Positions 18,033 to 27,287 of a DNA stretch of 64,000 bases are shown here, in pieces; the first letter of the stretch is position 1; every line of letters starts with the position of its first letter. The notes beneath the pieces are model-generated. The model did not search any database, was not told the origin of the DNA, and saw only the letters and a program-made list of their open reading frames with translations. Origin of the DNA: Salaquimonas sp041736675 (lineage in GTDB: Bacteria; Pseudomonadota; Alphaproteobacteria; Rhizobiales; Rhizobiaceae); contig JBGSTD010000060.1 of NCBI GenBank assembly GCA_041736675.1, positions 1 to 64,000 on the forward strand, read 5' to 3'. A program made the translations under genes and the position numbers.

Positions 18033-18686
18033 TTAAAGTAATCCCCCCAGATCACTCATGATCCTTGTTGGTTTGAGATCATCATATTCGTCGGGCTGAC
18101 GGGTGCGGTTGATCCATGCACAATCGAAGCCGAACGCTGTTGCCCCTGCTATATCCCATCGGTTTGATGATTGAAAACTGACTTTGCCTGGCGCTACATT
18201 CCATTTGTCCGTTACCATTTGATAGGTGCGCGGCGATGTCTTGAACACCTCCCGCGAGTGAATGGAAAAGGTTTCATCCAGAACGTCTTGAAGGCCCGCG
18301 GACGTGACGGCACTTTCAAGCATGTGCGGAGAACCATTGGATAGGATTGCAGTTTTTGCGCCCCGATCTTTCAAGGCGCCCAGGACTGTCTTCACCTCAC
18401 TGTAGCAATCAAGCGACATATAGGCATCCAGCAGATTTTGCCGTGCTGCCTTGTTGGCGCCTGGAACAACCGTCAAGGCAAAATCGAGCGCTTCCTGGGT
18501 CAGTTGCCAGAAATCTTTGTAGCGCTGCATGCCGGAACGGGTCCAAGAATATTCCAGCTGCTTGTTACGCCAGATTTCCGACACACGGCCGGCATTCTCC
18601 CCCACAAGCGTAGCATGCCGCGAGACAGCTGAGTGCACGTCAAACAAGGTGCCATAAGCATCAAAAACATAATATGAAAACTTCAT
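18033..18686 (-). CDS. haloacid dehalogenase, type II (HAD superfamily)
   Basis: A 217-residue cytoplasmic HAD hydrolase. The nucleophile is D9 in FDAYGTLFDV; LSNGS (motif II), the KTSPRTYQ lysine/tyrosine region and SSNRWDIAGA (motif IV) follow the pattern of L-2-haloacid dehalogenases, which replace the halide of short 2-haloacids with hydroxyl. It is monocistronic and convergent with the DUF853 gene. The family is often annotated beyond its demonstrated activity, so the substrate is uncertain. Confidence 0.88.
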   Translation of the reverse strand: MKFSYYVFDAYGTLFDVHSAVSRHATLVGENAGRVSEIWRNKQLEYSWTRSGMQRYKDFWQLTQEALDFALTVVPGANKAARQNLLDAYMSLDCYSEVKTVLGALKDRGAKTAILSNGSPHMLESAVTSAGLQDVLDETFSIHSREVFKTSPRTYQMVTDKWNVAPGKVSFQSSNRWDIAGATAFGFDCAWINRTRQPDEYDDLKPTRIMSDLGGLL

Positions 18687-18782
18687 TGAGATCTCCCTTG
18701 GCAGATATTTTTACATGCCATGTTTTTTCTGGCCAGCGACGTTTTCAGTTTCACGTAAAATCTGGAAATGCAATTTTGGAAC

Positions 18783-18804
18783 CAATGTCGTGTCTTAGAC
18801 ATTG
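18783..18804. promoter_or_regulatory. inverted repeat upstream of sodB
   Basis: CAATGTC and GACATTG (18783-18789 and 18798-18804) form a perfect 7-bp inverted repeat with an 8-bp spacer, about 97 bp upstream of the sodB ATG. It may be a regulator binding site for sodB or for the divergent dehalogenase. No matching known operator is claimed. Confidence 0.4.
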
Positions 18805-18900
18805 TATCTCGGCAAAGATGGTTTAGATTGGTCCATGACTTTCAGCCATTGGCTGCAGAGATTGGACATAATCAATTTATTAAAATTAAGGAGCGCTACC

Positions 18901-19503
18901 ATGGCCTTTGAATTGCCAGAACTTCCCTACGCATACGATGCCCTGGGACCTTACATGTCAGCAGAAACACTCGAGTTTCACCACGACAAACACCATCAGG
19001 CCTATGTAACCAATGGCAACAAGTTGCTCGAGGGTTCCGGCCTTGAAGGCAAAAGCCTTGAGGAAGTTGTTGTGGGCAGTTTCGGCAAGAATGCAGGGTT
19101 GTTCAACAATGCCGGCCAGCACTACAACCATATTCATTTTTGGCACTGGATGGCAAAAAACGGCGGCGGCAAGAAAATGCCGGGCAAACTTGAAAAGGCA
19201 ATCCAGTCCGATTTGGGTGGCTTTGACAAAATGCGCGAAGACTTCATGAATGCAGGCGCTACACAATTTGGTTCCGGTTGGTGCTGGCTTGCGGTCAAAG
19301 ACGGCAAGATTGAAGTCATGAAAACACCAAACGGCGAAAATCCGCTGGTTCATGGTGCCAAGCCGATTCTTGGCTGCGATGTATGGGAACATTCCTACTA
19401 CATTGATTATCGCAATGCCCGTCCGAAATACTTGGAGGCATTTGTCGATAATCTGGTAAATTGGGAATATGTTGCAAGAATGTACGAAGAAGCGACCGCA
19501 TAA
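18901..19503 (+). CDS. sodB: superoxide dismutase [Fe]
   Basis: This enzyme dismutates superoxide to O2 and H2O2 in the cytoplasm. The 200-residue protein has all metal ligands: H27, H77 (in NHIHFW), D160 and H164 (in DVWEHSYY). The iron-type assignment follows from the GAGATQFGSGW-like region and overall similarity; cambialistic use of Mn cannot be excluded. The ATG at 18901 has AAGGAG 10 bases upstream, so the longer in-frame extension from 18802 is rejected. A hairpin terminator follows. Confidence 0.95.
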   Translation: MAFELPELPYAYDALGPYMSAETLEFHHDKHHQAYVTNGNKLLEGSGLEGKSLEEVVVGSFGKNAGLFNNAGQHYNHIHFWHWMAKNGGGKKMPGKLEKAIQSDLGGFDKMREDFMNAGATQFGSGWCWLAVKDGKIEVMKTPNGENPLVHGAKPILGCDVWEHSYYIDYRNARPKYLEAFVDNLVNWEYVARMYEEATA

Positions 19504-19533
19504 CAGCTTCCCCTGAAAATGTTGAAGTTTTGA

Positions 19534-19560
19534 AGCCCGGCAAATTGTCGGGCTTTTTGT
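19534..19560 (+). terminator. rho-independent terminator after sodB
   Basis: AGCCCG (19534-19539) pairs with CGGGCT (19549-19554) and is followed by TTTTTGTTG. It lies 31 bp after the sodB stop. Confidence 0.8.
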
Positions 19561-19679
19561 TGCGGTTTTGGTTGACATTGTGTTGAACAGACACAATTTC
19601 AAAATATGTTATGGTAAGTTGCTGGGGAGCTTGATCAATCCGTTTAAGTTCATTTTGGAAGTCGCAAAGGGAGAATTTT

Positions 19680-20144
19680 ATGAAGAGAGTGATTATTGGT
19701 GCAGCTGTTGCAGCGGTACTTTCAGCCGGATTTGCTTTTGCTGCGAGTCATGCGAGTCCTATCGAACAGCGCAAGACTGCGATGAAAAGTGTTGGCGGTG
19801 CAATGGGTGCGCTAGGCAAAATGGCCAAGGGCGAAATGCCTTTTGATGCTGCAGTAGCCCTGGCATCCTTCACTACAATGAACGAAGTTTCAAAAACTTT
19901 CGGTGAATATTTCCCCGTCGGTTCTGAAACAGGAATGGATTCTGAAGGCAAGGAAACAACCGCAGCACCCAAGATTTGGGAAGACATGGACGGTTTCAAG
20001 GCTGCATTGGCCAAATTTGGCACAGATACGGAAGCTGCCATGGCTGCTGCGCCTCAATCAGTCGAAGCCCTTGGTCCGCTGCTTGGGTCTGTTGGTGGCA
20101 ATTGCAAGTCCTGCCATGAAACCTTCCGCATACTGAAACAGTAG
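19680..20144 (+). CDS. cytochrome c' family protein (c556-like)
   Basis: A 154-residue periplasmic monoheme cytochrome. It has an N-terminal signal peptide (MKRVIIGAAVAAVLSAGFAFA), a predicted four-helix-bundle mature region, and the heme-binding CKSCH at residues 142-146 near the C-terminus, the hallmark of the c'/c556 family. These proteins bind gases such as NO or act in electron transfer. It is followed 41 bp downstream by a diheme cytochrome gene on the same strand. Confidence 0.92.
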   Translation: MKRVIIGAAVAAVLSAGFAFAASHASPIEQRKTAMKSVGGAMGALGKMAKGEMPFDAAVALASFTTMNEVSKTFGEYFPVGSETGMDSEGKETTAAPKIWEDMDGFKAALAKFGTDTEAAMAAAPQSVEALGPLLGSVGGNCKSCHETFRILKQ

Positions 20145-20185
20145 TGTAGGTTTCCATTCCGGATAACTTGCAAAGGCATTTTGGA

Positions 20186-21106
20186 ATGTTGAAAAAACTC
20201 TTGGCCACTGCAGTCTTTTCAGGCGCAGTGGCCTTTGCCATCTTCTGGTATCTTACAATCCCGGCTCAGCTTTCACCGGACCAGTCCGCTGGTCTGGTTG
20301 AAGGCGATCCTGTGGCAGGCGAGAGGGTTTTCTGGATTGGCGGGTGCGGTTCCTGTCACGCTGAAAAGGGTGCCAAAGGCGAAGACAAGAAACTGCTTGG
20401 CGGCGGTCACCGGCTTGATACACCTGCTGGTATCTTTGTAACGCCGAATATCTCTCCTGATCCGGACAACGGCATAGGAAACTGGACAGTCAGCCAGTTC
20501 GCCAACGCTATGCTCAATGGAGTTTCGCCAGCTGGGGAGCATTATTATCCGGCTTTTCCATATTCTTCCTATACGCGCATGTCGCCCAAGGATATTTCAG
20601 ATCTCTTTGCCTATCTCAAGACGCTTCCGGCGGTCGTAAAGTCCAACCAGCCCAATGAATTGGCGCTGCCATTCAAGCTGCGTCGTGGCATAGGCCTTTG
20701 GAAGTCAGTCTTTCTCTCCTCTTCACCCGCTACAAAGGGCTTGCCGGACAACGAGCAGGTAAAAACAGGACAATATCTGGCGGAAGGCCCTGGCCATTGC
20801 GGCGAATGTCATACACCTAGGACTGTGTTCGGATTTGGCGGCGGTGACAATTCGCGCTGGCTCAGCGGTGGCCCCGCACCTGAAGGTGATGGCAGGATTC
20901 CCAATATTACCTCTGGCGAAGGAGGGGTTGCTTCCTGGAGCCCATCTGATTTGGCCGGATATTTCGAATCCGGTTTTACACCCGTTTTTGATTCGGTTGG
21001 CGGTTCAATGGTCAGCGTTCAGGAAAACCTGTCCATGCTGCCACCCGAGGACCGCGCTGCAATTGCCGCTTATCTCAAGGCTGTTCCCGCGATAAACACC
21101 AAATAA
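20186..21106 (+). CDS. membrane-anchored diheme c-type cytochrome
   Basis: A 306-residue protein with an uncleaved-looking N-terminal membrane anchor followed by two class I cytochrome c domains, each with one heme site (CGSCH and CGECH) and downstream Met ligand candidates. It resembles the cytochrome subunits that accept electrons from periplasmic dehydrogenases such as gluconate or alcohol dehydrogenase; no dehydrogenase subunit is adjacent. The ATG at 20186 is chosen over TTG at 20168. Its stop codon abuts that of the convergent oligopeptidase gene with no gap. Confidence 0.9.
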   Translation: MLKKLLATAVFSGAVAFAIFWYLTIPAQLSPDQSAGLVEGDPVAGERVFWIGGCGSCHAEKGAKGEDKKLLGGGHRLDTPAGIFVTPNISPDPDNGIGNWTVSQFANAMLNGVSPAGEHYYPAFPYSSYTRMSPKDISDLFAYLKTLPAVVKSNQPNELALPFKLRRGIGLWKSVFLSSSPATKGLPDNEQVKTGQYLAEGPGHCGECHTPRTVFGFGGGDNSRWLSGGPAPEGDGRIPNITSGEGGVASWSPSDLAGYFESGFTPVFDSVGGSMVSVQENLSMLPPEDRAAIAAYLKAVPAINTK

Positions 21107-23194
21107 TCAGGCAAGCCCAACCGCTTTCAAGGCAAAGGCCTGCGAGCGGGCGGCATCTTCCAGCGCTGCAAACCTGCCGGATTTTCCAAAATGACCGGAA
21201 CTCATATTGGTGCGCAACATGAGTATGTTGTCATCTGTTTTGGTTACCCGCAATTTAGCCACCCATTTAGCAGGCTCCCAATAGGTCACTCTCGGGTCAG
21301 AAACACCAGCGGTTACCAGCATGGGTGGGTAGGGCTTGGCTTCGAGATTGTCATAAGGCGAGTAAGCACTGATATCCCTGAAAGCCTGCTCACTTTCAAT
21401 CGGGTTGCCCCATTGAGACCATTCGCCCGGCGTTAAGGGCAGAGTGTCGTCGAGAATGGTATTGAGGACGTCGACAAAGGGAACGTCCCCTATTACCCCG
21501 CCAAACAACTCTGGTGCCATGTTGACCGCAGCTCCGACGAGCAGCCCGCCGGCTGAACCGCCTTGAATGACAATCTTTCCCTTTGCGGTGAACTTGTCGG
21601 CAACAAGCTTTTCGCCAACGGCGATGAAGTCATGGAAAGTGTTCAGTTTCTTGCCAAATTTGGCATCTTCATACCAGGCCCGGCCTTTTTCCTGGCCGCC
21701 TCTAATATGGGCTACAGCATAGATGAACCCGCGATCGACCAGCGAGAGCCTGTTGGTAGAAAAACTGGCGGGCATCGAATGTCCATACGACCCATAGCCA
21801 TAAAGCAGGCATGGGGAGGTGCCATCCAGAGGAGTATTCTTGTGGTACAGAAGCGTGGCTGGGACTTCGGCGCCGTCGTGGGAAACAGCCATCACCCGTC
21901 TCGTGACATAATCGGTTGGATTATGGCCGGAAGGAACTTCCTGCTCCTTGAGCAAGGTTCGCTCGCCGGTGGCCAACTCATAGTCATGAGTGCGCGATGG
22001 CGTTGTCGGCGATGAATAGGTGAAGCGAAACATATCCGTATCAAATTCAGGGCTGGCACTAACGCCAAGAGAATATGCCTCTTCATCAAACTCGATGTTC
22101 CGGATATTGCCATCCCGCCCGCTAAAGCAGATGCGCGGCAGGGCATTTTCCCGCTCCATCCAGATGATCCAGTCCTTGTAGGCATCAACCGACAACACCA
22201 TCCGCCCGGCCTTGTGGGGAATGATGTCATTCCAGTTTTCCCGCGACGGTCTGTCCAAAGGTGCTTCAACAATCTTGAAATCAACTGCTCCGTCGGCGTT
22301 TGTCAAAATAAGGAAGCGGTCCCCCTGGTGTTCAACACTGTATTCAAGACCTTCTGTCCGTTCAGTCACCAGCCGGGGCAGAGCATGCGGCGTGGCTGTA
22401 GGAATAAACCACATCTCGTCCTGGTCGTTCATGCCAGCCGAGATAAAGATGTAGTCTCCCGAGCGGCTGCGGCCCACACCGCAAAAGAAGCGCGTGTCCT
22501 TTTCTTCGTAAACCAACTCATCCGCGCTGGTATCGGTGCCTAACTGGTGACGGAAAACCTTACTTGGCCTGTGATCTTCATCAACCCGCGAATAGAACAG
22601 CACTTCATTGTTGGCCCAGACTGCCGAACCGACATCGCCAATCCTGTCTGCGAGTTCCATTCCCGTTGAAAGGTCGCGAATAACAAGCGAATAATATTCC
22701 GAACCGGTCGTGTCACTGCTCCACGCCAACAGGCCGTGATCCGGGCTCACTGTGGCTGTTCCGAGCTCAAAGTAATCCTTTCCCTCCGCCTCCTTGTTGA
22801 CGTCGAGAAGTACTTCTTCCTTGCCGCCATCGCGGGGCGTGCGGATTTGAATTGGATGTTCGGCTCCCGTCACATATTTCCAACGATAGGCATAGGGGCC
22901 ATCCTTCACCGGAAGCGATACGTCGTCTTCCTTGATACGACCGCGCATTTCAGCGACCAGTTGCTCCTGCAACGCGGCGGTATCCGCCATCGCCTTTTCA
23001 TAGTAGGAATTTTCCTGATTGAGATATTCCTTGATGGGATCGGGAAGTTTTTCCGGCTCGCGCAGGGCTTCCTGCCAATTCTCCGCCCGTAGCCAATGAT
23101 AATCATCGCGCAAGGTAACGCCGTGTACCGTGTTGGTGACGGTCAGTTTTTGGGCAACAGGTTCATTGCCGATTTTCTTGAAAAATTGGGTCAT
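21107..23194 (-). CDS. ptrB: oligopeptidase B (prolyl oligopeptidase family, S9A)
   Basis: A 695-residue cytoplasmic serine peptidase cleaving small peptides after basic residues. The N-terminal beta-propeller starts HGVTLRDDYHWLR; the C-terminal alpha/beta hydrolase domain contains the nucleophile motif IQGGSAGGLLVGA, with the His in a SSGHFGKSGR segment near the end. The ATG at 23194 is chosen over an upstream TTG. It lies 27 bp downstream of msrB on the minus strand, so the two probably form an operon. Confidence 0.95.
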   Translation of the reverse strand: MTQFFKKIGNEPVAQKLTVTNTVHGVTLRDDYHWLRAENWQEALREPEKLPDPIKEYLNQENSYYEKAMADTAALQEQLVAEMRGRIKEDDVSLPVKDGPYAYRWKYVTGAEHPIQIRTPRDGGKEEVLLDVNKEAEGKDYFELGTATVSPDHGLLAWSSDTTGSEYYSLVIRDLSTGMELADRIGDVGSAVWANNEVLFYSRVDEDHRPSKVFRHQLGTDTSADELVYEEKDTRFFCGVGRSRSGDYIFISAGMNDQDEMWFIPTATPHALPRLVTERTEGLEYSVEHQGDRFLILTNADGAVDFKIVEAPLDRPSRENWNDIIPHKAGRMVLSVDAYKDWIIWMERENALPRICFSGRDGNIRNIEFDEEAYSLGVSASPEFDTDMFRFTYSSPTTPSRTHDYELATGERTLLKEQEVPSGHNPTDYVTRRVMAVSHDGAEVPATLLYHKNTPLDGTSPCLLYGYGSYGHSMPASFSTNRLSLVDRGFIYAVAHIRGGQEKGRAWYEDAKFGKKLNTFHDFIAVGEKLVADKFTAKGKIVIQGGSAGGLLVGAAVNMAPELFGGVIGDVPFVDVLNTILDDTLPLTPGEWSQWGNPIESEQAFRDISAYSPYDNLEAKPYPPMLVTAGVSDPRVTYWEPAKWVAKLRVTKTDDNILMLRTNMSSGHFGKSGRFAALEDAARSQAFALKAVGLA

Positions 23195-23221
23195 CAGGTT
23201 CCGGTTTTGCAAAGGGATAAA

Positions 23222-23623
23222 TTATTGGTTGTCGTCGGGCATGAAAGTCATCGAGTGACCGTTCATGCAATAGCGCAGGCCTGTCGGCTTGGGCCCATCT
23301 GGAAACACATGGCCCAAATGAGCGTCACAATCCGCGCATCTGATTTCTGTGCGGGTCATGAAGAATGAGCGGTCTTTGTGTTCGGCAACGGCATTCTCGT
23401 CAATAGGCTGGAAATAGCTGGGCCAGCCTGTGCCGGACTCGAATTTGGCATCGGTGGTGAAGAGGTCATTACCGCAACAAACGCACTTGAAAATTCCTGC
23501 GCGTTTTTCGTCCTGATGCGGACCGCTGAAGGCCCTCTCGGTCCCGTGCTTGCGGGTGATGTGATACTGTTCCGGTGTCAGTTGTTTTTGCCATTCGGCA
23601 TCGGTCTTTTCGATCTTGGGCAT
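23222..23623 (-). CDS. msrB: peptide-methionine (R)-S-oxide reductase
   Basis: MsrB reduces the R-epimer of methionine sulfoxide in oxidised proteins. The 133-residue protein has the catalytic C119 in GLRYCMNG, the GTGWPSYF substrate loop, and two CxxC zinc-binding pairs (C47/C50 and C96/C99). It is complete and precedes ptrB in a likely two-gene operon. Confidence 0.97.
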   Translation of the reverse strand: MPKIEKTDAEWQKQLTPEQYHITRKHGTERAFSGPHQDEKRAGIFKCVCCGNDLFTTDAKFESGTGWPSYFQPIDENAVAEHKDRSFFMTRTEIRCADCDAHLGHVFPDGPKPTGLRYCMNGHSMTFMPDDNQ

Positions 23624-23680
23624 GGATTAACTTTCCGGGTTGATGGATACACTACGGCCATATTTGGGGTGGTTTCGGCT

Positions 23681-25378
23681 TTATGCAAGATTTAACAACA
23701 ATACAGCCCCTAACATCGCCGTGATCCAGAAAACCATCGCTCCAGTAGGGCGCACCGCAACTGCGCGGCCAACCGGCCCGTATTGACCATACAAAAGGGA
23801 AATGACCGATTTGATCACTTTTTTGGACAATCCGCCAAGGGTTGACCAGATTGACGCAATCACGGATTTTACGATGCCTATGACTCTCGGCGCGAGTTTT
23901 CTGTAAAGCCAATCGGTGTCGATATTCACCGATTTTAATTCAGGTGGATAGATGCCCGTTCGCATCAGGACCGTGAATGCAAGCGCGGAGAAAAATAACA
24001 ATTGCAATTGGGTGATGACATGCGTGGCGGTATAGTTTTCATAGTCAACTTCGAACGGTAGTAACGCATATAGCGGAGCCGGATAAACCCCAATCGCAAT
24101 ACAAAGAAACGCTGTAAAGCCCATCGCCAGAAGCATGTTAAGTGGAGCCTCTTTTGGCCGCAAACCACTGTCATGTGCAAAAAATGCAAAATAGGGGATC
24201 TTGATACCTGAGTGATGGAACACACCGGCTGAAGCGAAAAGCAGAATGCCCCAAATTATGTAATATCTCTCCTCTGTAGCGGCAGACAGAATTAGAGATT
24301 TCGTAACAAAGCCGGAAAACAGCGGAAAAGCTGAAATGGATGCAGCCCCGATGACGCAAAAGATCATCGTCAGTGGCATCGTCTTGTAGAGACCACCCAA
24401 CTCTGAACCTTTTGCAGTGCCCGTTCGGAACAGAACTGCTCCAATGCTCATAAACAACAGCGCCTTGTACAGGATGTGGGCAAATGCATGGGCAGCTGTT
24501 CCATTGAGAGCCATCTCGGTTCCTATCCCGATGCCAACCACCATGAACCCCAATTGATTGTTCAGACTGTAGGCTAGAACACGACGCAGATCATTTTCAA
24601 TTACCGCATAAAATATCGGGAAAAGTGTCATGGTGGCCCCGATATAAATCAGGATTTCCGTGCCCGCAAACCCGCGTGCCAGGGAATAAACAGCAAGCTT
24701 TGTTGTAAAAGCGGACAAGATGACGGTACCTGTGACCGTTGCTGCAGGATAGGAATCCTGCAGCCAGTTGTGTAACAGCGGAAACGCACATTTGATGCCG
24801 AACGCAAGGAATATCAGCCAGGTTCCGAGGCTTCCGAGCGTCATTTTCTCAAATACCATCGAGCCTGTTTCACGATAAAACAGAGCGGCTCCTCCAAGTA
24901 ACATGACCCCTGAAAGAACTTGTATGATCAGATATCGCATTCCTGTGTGATAAGCGCCTTCGGTGCGGCGTGCCCATATCAGGAATACAGAAGCGATAGC
25001 TGTTCCCTCCCAGTAAAGGAACAATGTAAGGAGGTCACCTGCAAAAACAGCGCCGATTGCCGATCCTGAATAGACAAGGGCGGCAATTTGTTGAACCGGA
25101 TCGCGCATATGCCAAGAATACAAATTACCCAGAAATGCTGCGAGGCAAAAGATCAGGCCGAACATCCTGCTCAATTTGTCAATGCGCATGAACTCAAGTT
25201 GCATGCCAAATAGTTCGATTGACCAAAGATTCCCCTCTGGCAGGCTCCATACAATGACGCCAGCGACAACCGGAATTACCAAAAGCAACATGGCTCGCAA
25301 AGCACCGAGCGGAATAACACCCAGAAGCAAGGCCGCGGCAATGAACAGGAACGCGATAGGGAAATTTTCAATCACCAT
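23681..25378 (-). CDS. Mrp-like antiporter subunit, NuoL/M/N family (third copy)
   Basis: A roughly 565-residue polytopic inner-membrane protein of the proton-conducting NuoL/M/N (Proton_antipo_M) family. The channel residues are recognisable: a Glu in LYWEGTAIAS, the discontinuous-helix lysine in FGIKCAFPLLHNWL, and His/Lys residues in AFAHILYKALLF. It is the last gene of the Mrp-like operon and the third such subunit. Its C-terminus extends into a long amphipathic region before a final membrane helix. The ATG at 25378 is used because it overlaps the upstream small membrane gene by 11 nt; an upstream reading would overlap further without support. Confidence 0.88.
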   Translation of the reverse strand: MVIENFPIAFLFIAAALLLGVIPLGALRAMLLLVIPVVAGVIVWSLPEGNLWSIELFGMQLEFMRIDKLSRMFGLIFCLAAFLGNLYSWHMRDPVQQIAALVYSGSAIGAVFAGDLLTLFLYWEGTAIASVFLIWARRTEGAYHTGMRYLIIQVLSGVMLLGGAALFYRETGSMVFEKMTLGSLGTWLIFLAFGIKCAFPLLHNWLQDSYPAATVTGTVILSAFTTKLAVYSLARGFAGTEILIYIGATMTLFPIFYAVIENDLRRVLAYSLNNQLGFMVVGIGIGTEMALNGTAAHAFAHILYKALLFMSIGAVLFRTGTAKGSELGGLYKTMPLTMIFCVIGAASISAFPLFSGFVTKSLILSAATEERYYIIWGILLFASAGVFHHSGIKIPYFAFFAHDSGLRPKEAPLNMLLAMGFTAFLCIAIGVYPAPLYALLPFEVDYENYTATHVITQLQLLFFSALAFTVLMRTGIYPPELKSVNIDTDWLYRKLAPRVIGIVKSVIASIWSTLGGLSKKVIKSVISLLYGQYGPVGRAVAVRPTGAMVFWITAMLGAVLLLNLA

Positions 25379-25712
25379 GATTGATCTTCTCCAATTGATC
25401 CTGCGGATATTCTTCTGCTTCCACATCATGCGGGGCGTAATATGTTTCCTCCCGCTTCAGGAAAACCCGCATAGCTTTGGCACAGACTACAAGAGCTGCA
25501 CACATGAAGAAGCCATACAGTGCGTAAAAACCGGGAAAGTTCTCTACTGAAACGTAGACATGTTTGTGATAAGCAAAATCAGCCAGAAAAAGCAGCGCAC
25601 ACGAGGCGTAGAGAGCATAAACGAGACGCTCGACACTCTTCTTGTTGTCAACCCAAAGAAAGGCTCGACCTAGCGCCGGGAGTTTTGTCGGTTGTTCCTT
25701 TTTATGATCCAT
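25368..25712 (-). CDS. small two-helix membrane protein of the Mrp-like operon
   Basis: A 114-residue protein with two predicted membrane segments (about residues 29-47 and 62-84), a basic N-terminus and a charged, acidic C-terminal tail. No family is recognised. It sits between two NuoL/M/N-type subunits, 9 bp after one and overlapping the next, so it is translationally integrated in the operon and is a candidate accessory subunit of the complex. Confidence 0.75.
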   Translation of the reverse strand: MDHKKEQPTKLPALGRAFLWVDNKKSVERLVYALYASCALLFLADFAYHKHVYVSVENFPGFYALYGFFMCAALVVCAKAMRVFLKREETYYAPHDVEAEEYPQDQLEKINHGD

Positions 25713-25721
25713 GATCCGGTC

Positions 25722-27278
25722 CTAGTTTCCCGCCACAATGGGCTCGAGGAAAGTTTGCAAATCGCCTGCATAAAAAAACAACACGATGCAGCCAATCGCT
25801 GTAAGTACCGGCGGCAATACGCACAAGAGCGGCGCTTCCTGAATTGAGGCAAACATGCCATTGCCGGCCTCATTGCCCGCCCCATTGCCTGATGATGCCT
25901 GTGGCACTGCCGCTGCGCCCAAACTTTGAGCCGCCTTTGGCAAGGTCGGATCAGGCAGGAAAAACCCTTTGGCTACAATCGGAATGAGATAGGCAATGTT
26001 GAGAAGCGATGAGACCATCAGTATGCCAATCATAACCTGCTGTCCGGCATCTGCTGCACCCACCATCAATAGCCATTTGCTCCATGAGCCACCAAGCGGA
26101 GGCAGGCCAATGATGGACAAGGCTCCGACAAGGAAGGCGGCAAAGGTGAATGGCATGGCGCGGCCAAGACCCGTCATCGAACTGATCTCTGTCTTGTGCG
26201 TTGCCACATAAATTGCGCCCGCGCACATGAAAAGCGTGATTTTGCCCATGGCATGCATGGCAATATGCATTCCGCCGCCTATTGCTCCCATTGAGGTCGC
26301 GAGCGCCATTCCAAGCGTGATGTAGGACAATTGGCTTATGGTCGAATAGGCAAGCCTGGCTTTGAGATTGTCTTTTGTCATCGCAACCAGCGAAGCGATG
26401 ACAATGCTGGCAGCGGCAAGCCACATCAGCCAGGTGGACGCCCCTGTCTCGGCAAGAAAGTCTATCCCGAAAATGTAGACACCAACCTTCAACATGGTGA
26501 AGACGCCTGCTTTCACCACCGCAACAGCATGGAGCAACGCGCTGACTGGAGTCGGAGCAACCATGGCTGCCGGAAGCCATCGGTGAAACGGCATCAGAGC
26601 CGCCTTGCCGATGCCGAAAGCATAAAGCGCCAACAAGATGGTTGCCAGCGGTCCGTCCGCCTTTCCGGCCAGTATGCCGCCTTGGGTAAAGTCAAGGGTC
26701 CCGGCAACAAGCCAGGTCCAGATGATTGCCACCATTTGAAATCCTATGGAAGTGCCAAGCAGGATCGCGAGATAGACGCGTGCACCTGCCTTGGCTTCGG
26801 CAGTTTGCTTGTGCGCTACCAGAGGGTAGGTCGAAATGGTCAGCAATTCATAGAAGGTGAACAAGGTGAACATGTTCGACGCATAGGCAACGCCCATGGT
26901 GCTGGCTATCGCAAAACTGAAACAGGCAAAGAACCTTGCATGATGGTCCTCATGGTTGCCGCGCATATAGCCAATGCCGTAGACATGGGTAACGATCCAC
27001 AAGCCAGACGCAATAACGCCAAACATCTTGCCCAATGGTTCAAGGTGAAAGGAAATTCCCAAACCTGGCATCACAGTCAAAAGGGTAAAAACGCCATCAG
27101 GGTTTGCCGTTCTGTCACTGGCGATCATCCAGGCAATGGCGAATGTGGAGACTGCAAGGATCAGCGTCAGCCCGTCGCGAATGTTTTCACGACTGCCGAA
27201 AATGACATTGCCTGCCATAGCCGCCATCGGCAATACGATTGTTAGATATATGGCGGTATCAGTTTGCAAAATTGCCAT
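25722..27278 (-). CDS. Mrp-like antiporter subunit, NuoL/M/N family (second copy)
   Basis: A 518-residue inner-membrane protein of the NuoL/M/N superfamily. Diagnostic segments are ISFHLEPLGKMFG, TLFTFYELLTISTYPLVAHK with the conserved Glu, and GIGKAALMPFHRWLPAAMVAPTP-type helix with the conserved Lys. It belongs with the MnhD gene upstream (9 bp away) and the other D-like gene downstream. A Gly/Asn/Ala-rich low-complexity stretch near residues 455-470 (SSGNGAGNEAGNG) interrupts the C-terminal part. Confidence 0.88.
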   Translation of the reverse strand: MAILQTDTAIYLTIVLPMAAMAGNVIFGSRENIRDGLTLILAVSTFAIAWMIASDRTANPDGVFTLLTVMPGLGISFHLEPLGKMFGVIASGLWIVTHVYGIGYMRGNHEDHHARFFACFSFAIASTMGVAYASNMFTLFTFYELLTISTYPLVAHKQTAEAKAGARVYLAILLGTSIGFQMVAIIWTWLVAGTLDFTQGGILAGKADGPLATILLALYAFGIGKAALMPFHRWLPAAMVAPTPVSALLHAVAVVKAGVFTMLKVGVYIFGIDFLAETGASTWLMWLAAASIVIASLVAMTKDNLKARLAYSTISQLSYITLGMALATSMGAIGGGMHIAMHAMGKITLFMCAGAIYVATHKTEISSMTGLGRAMPFTFAAFLVGALSIIGLPPLGGSWSKWLLMVGAADAGQQVMIGILMVSSLLNIAYLIPIVAKGFFLPDPTLPKAAQSLGAAAVPQASSGNGAGNEAGNGMFASIQEAPLLCVLPPVLTAIGCIVLFFYAGDLQTFLEPIVAGN

Positions 27279-27287
27279 CCTGTTTGA

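Noticed and set aside
18802..18900. 33-codon N-terminal extension of sodB
   Set aside because: The ATG at 18901 has AAGGAG and gives the normal FeSOD N-terminus; the extension would run through the inverted repeat region.
26331..27245. 304-codon plus-strand frame across the second NuoL/M/N-like gene
   Set aside because: It is a hydrophilic shadow of a clear membrane-protein gene on the minus strand.
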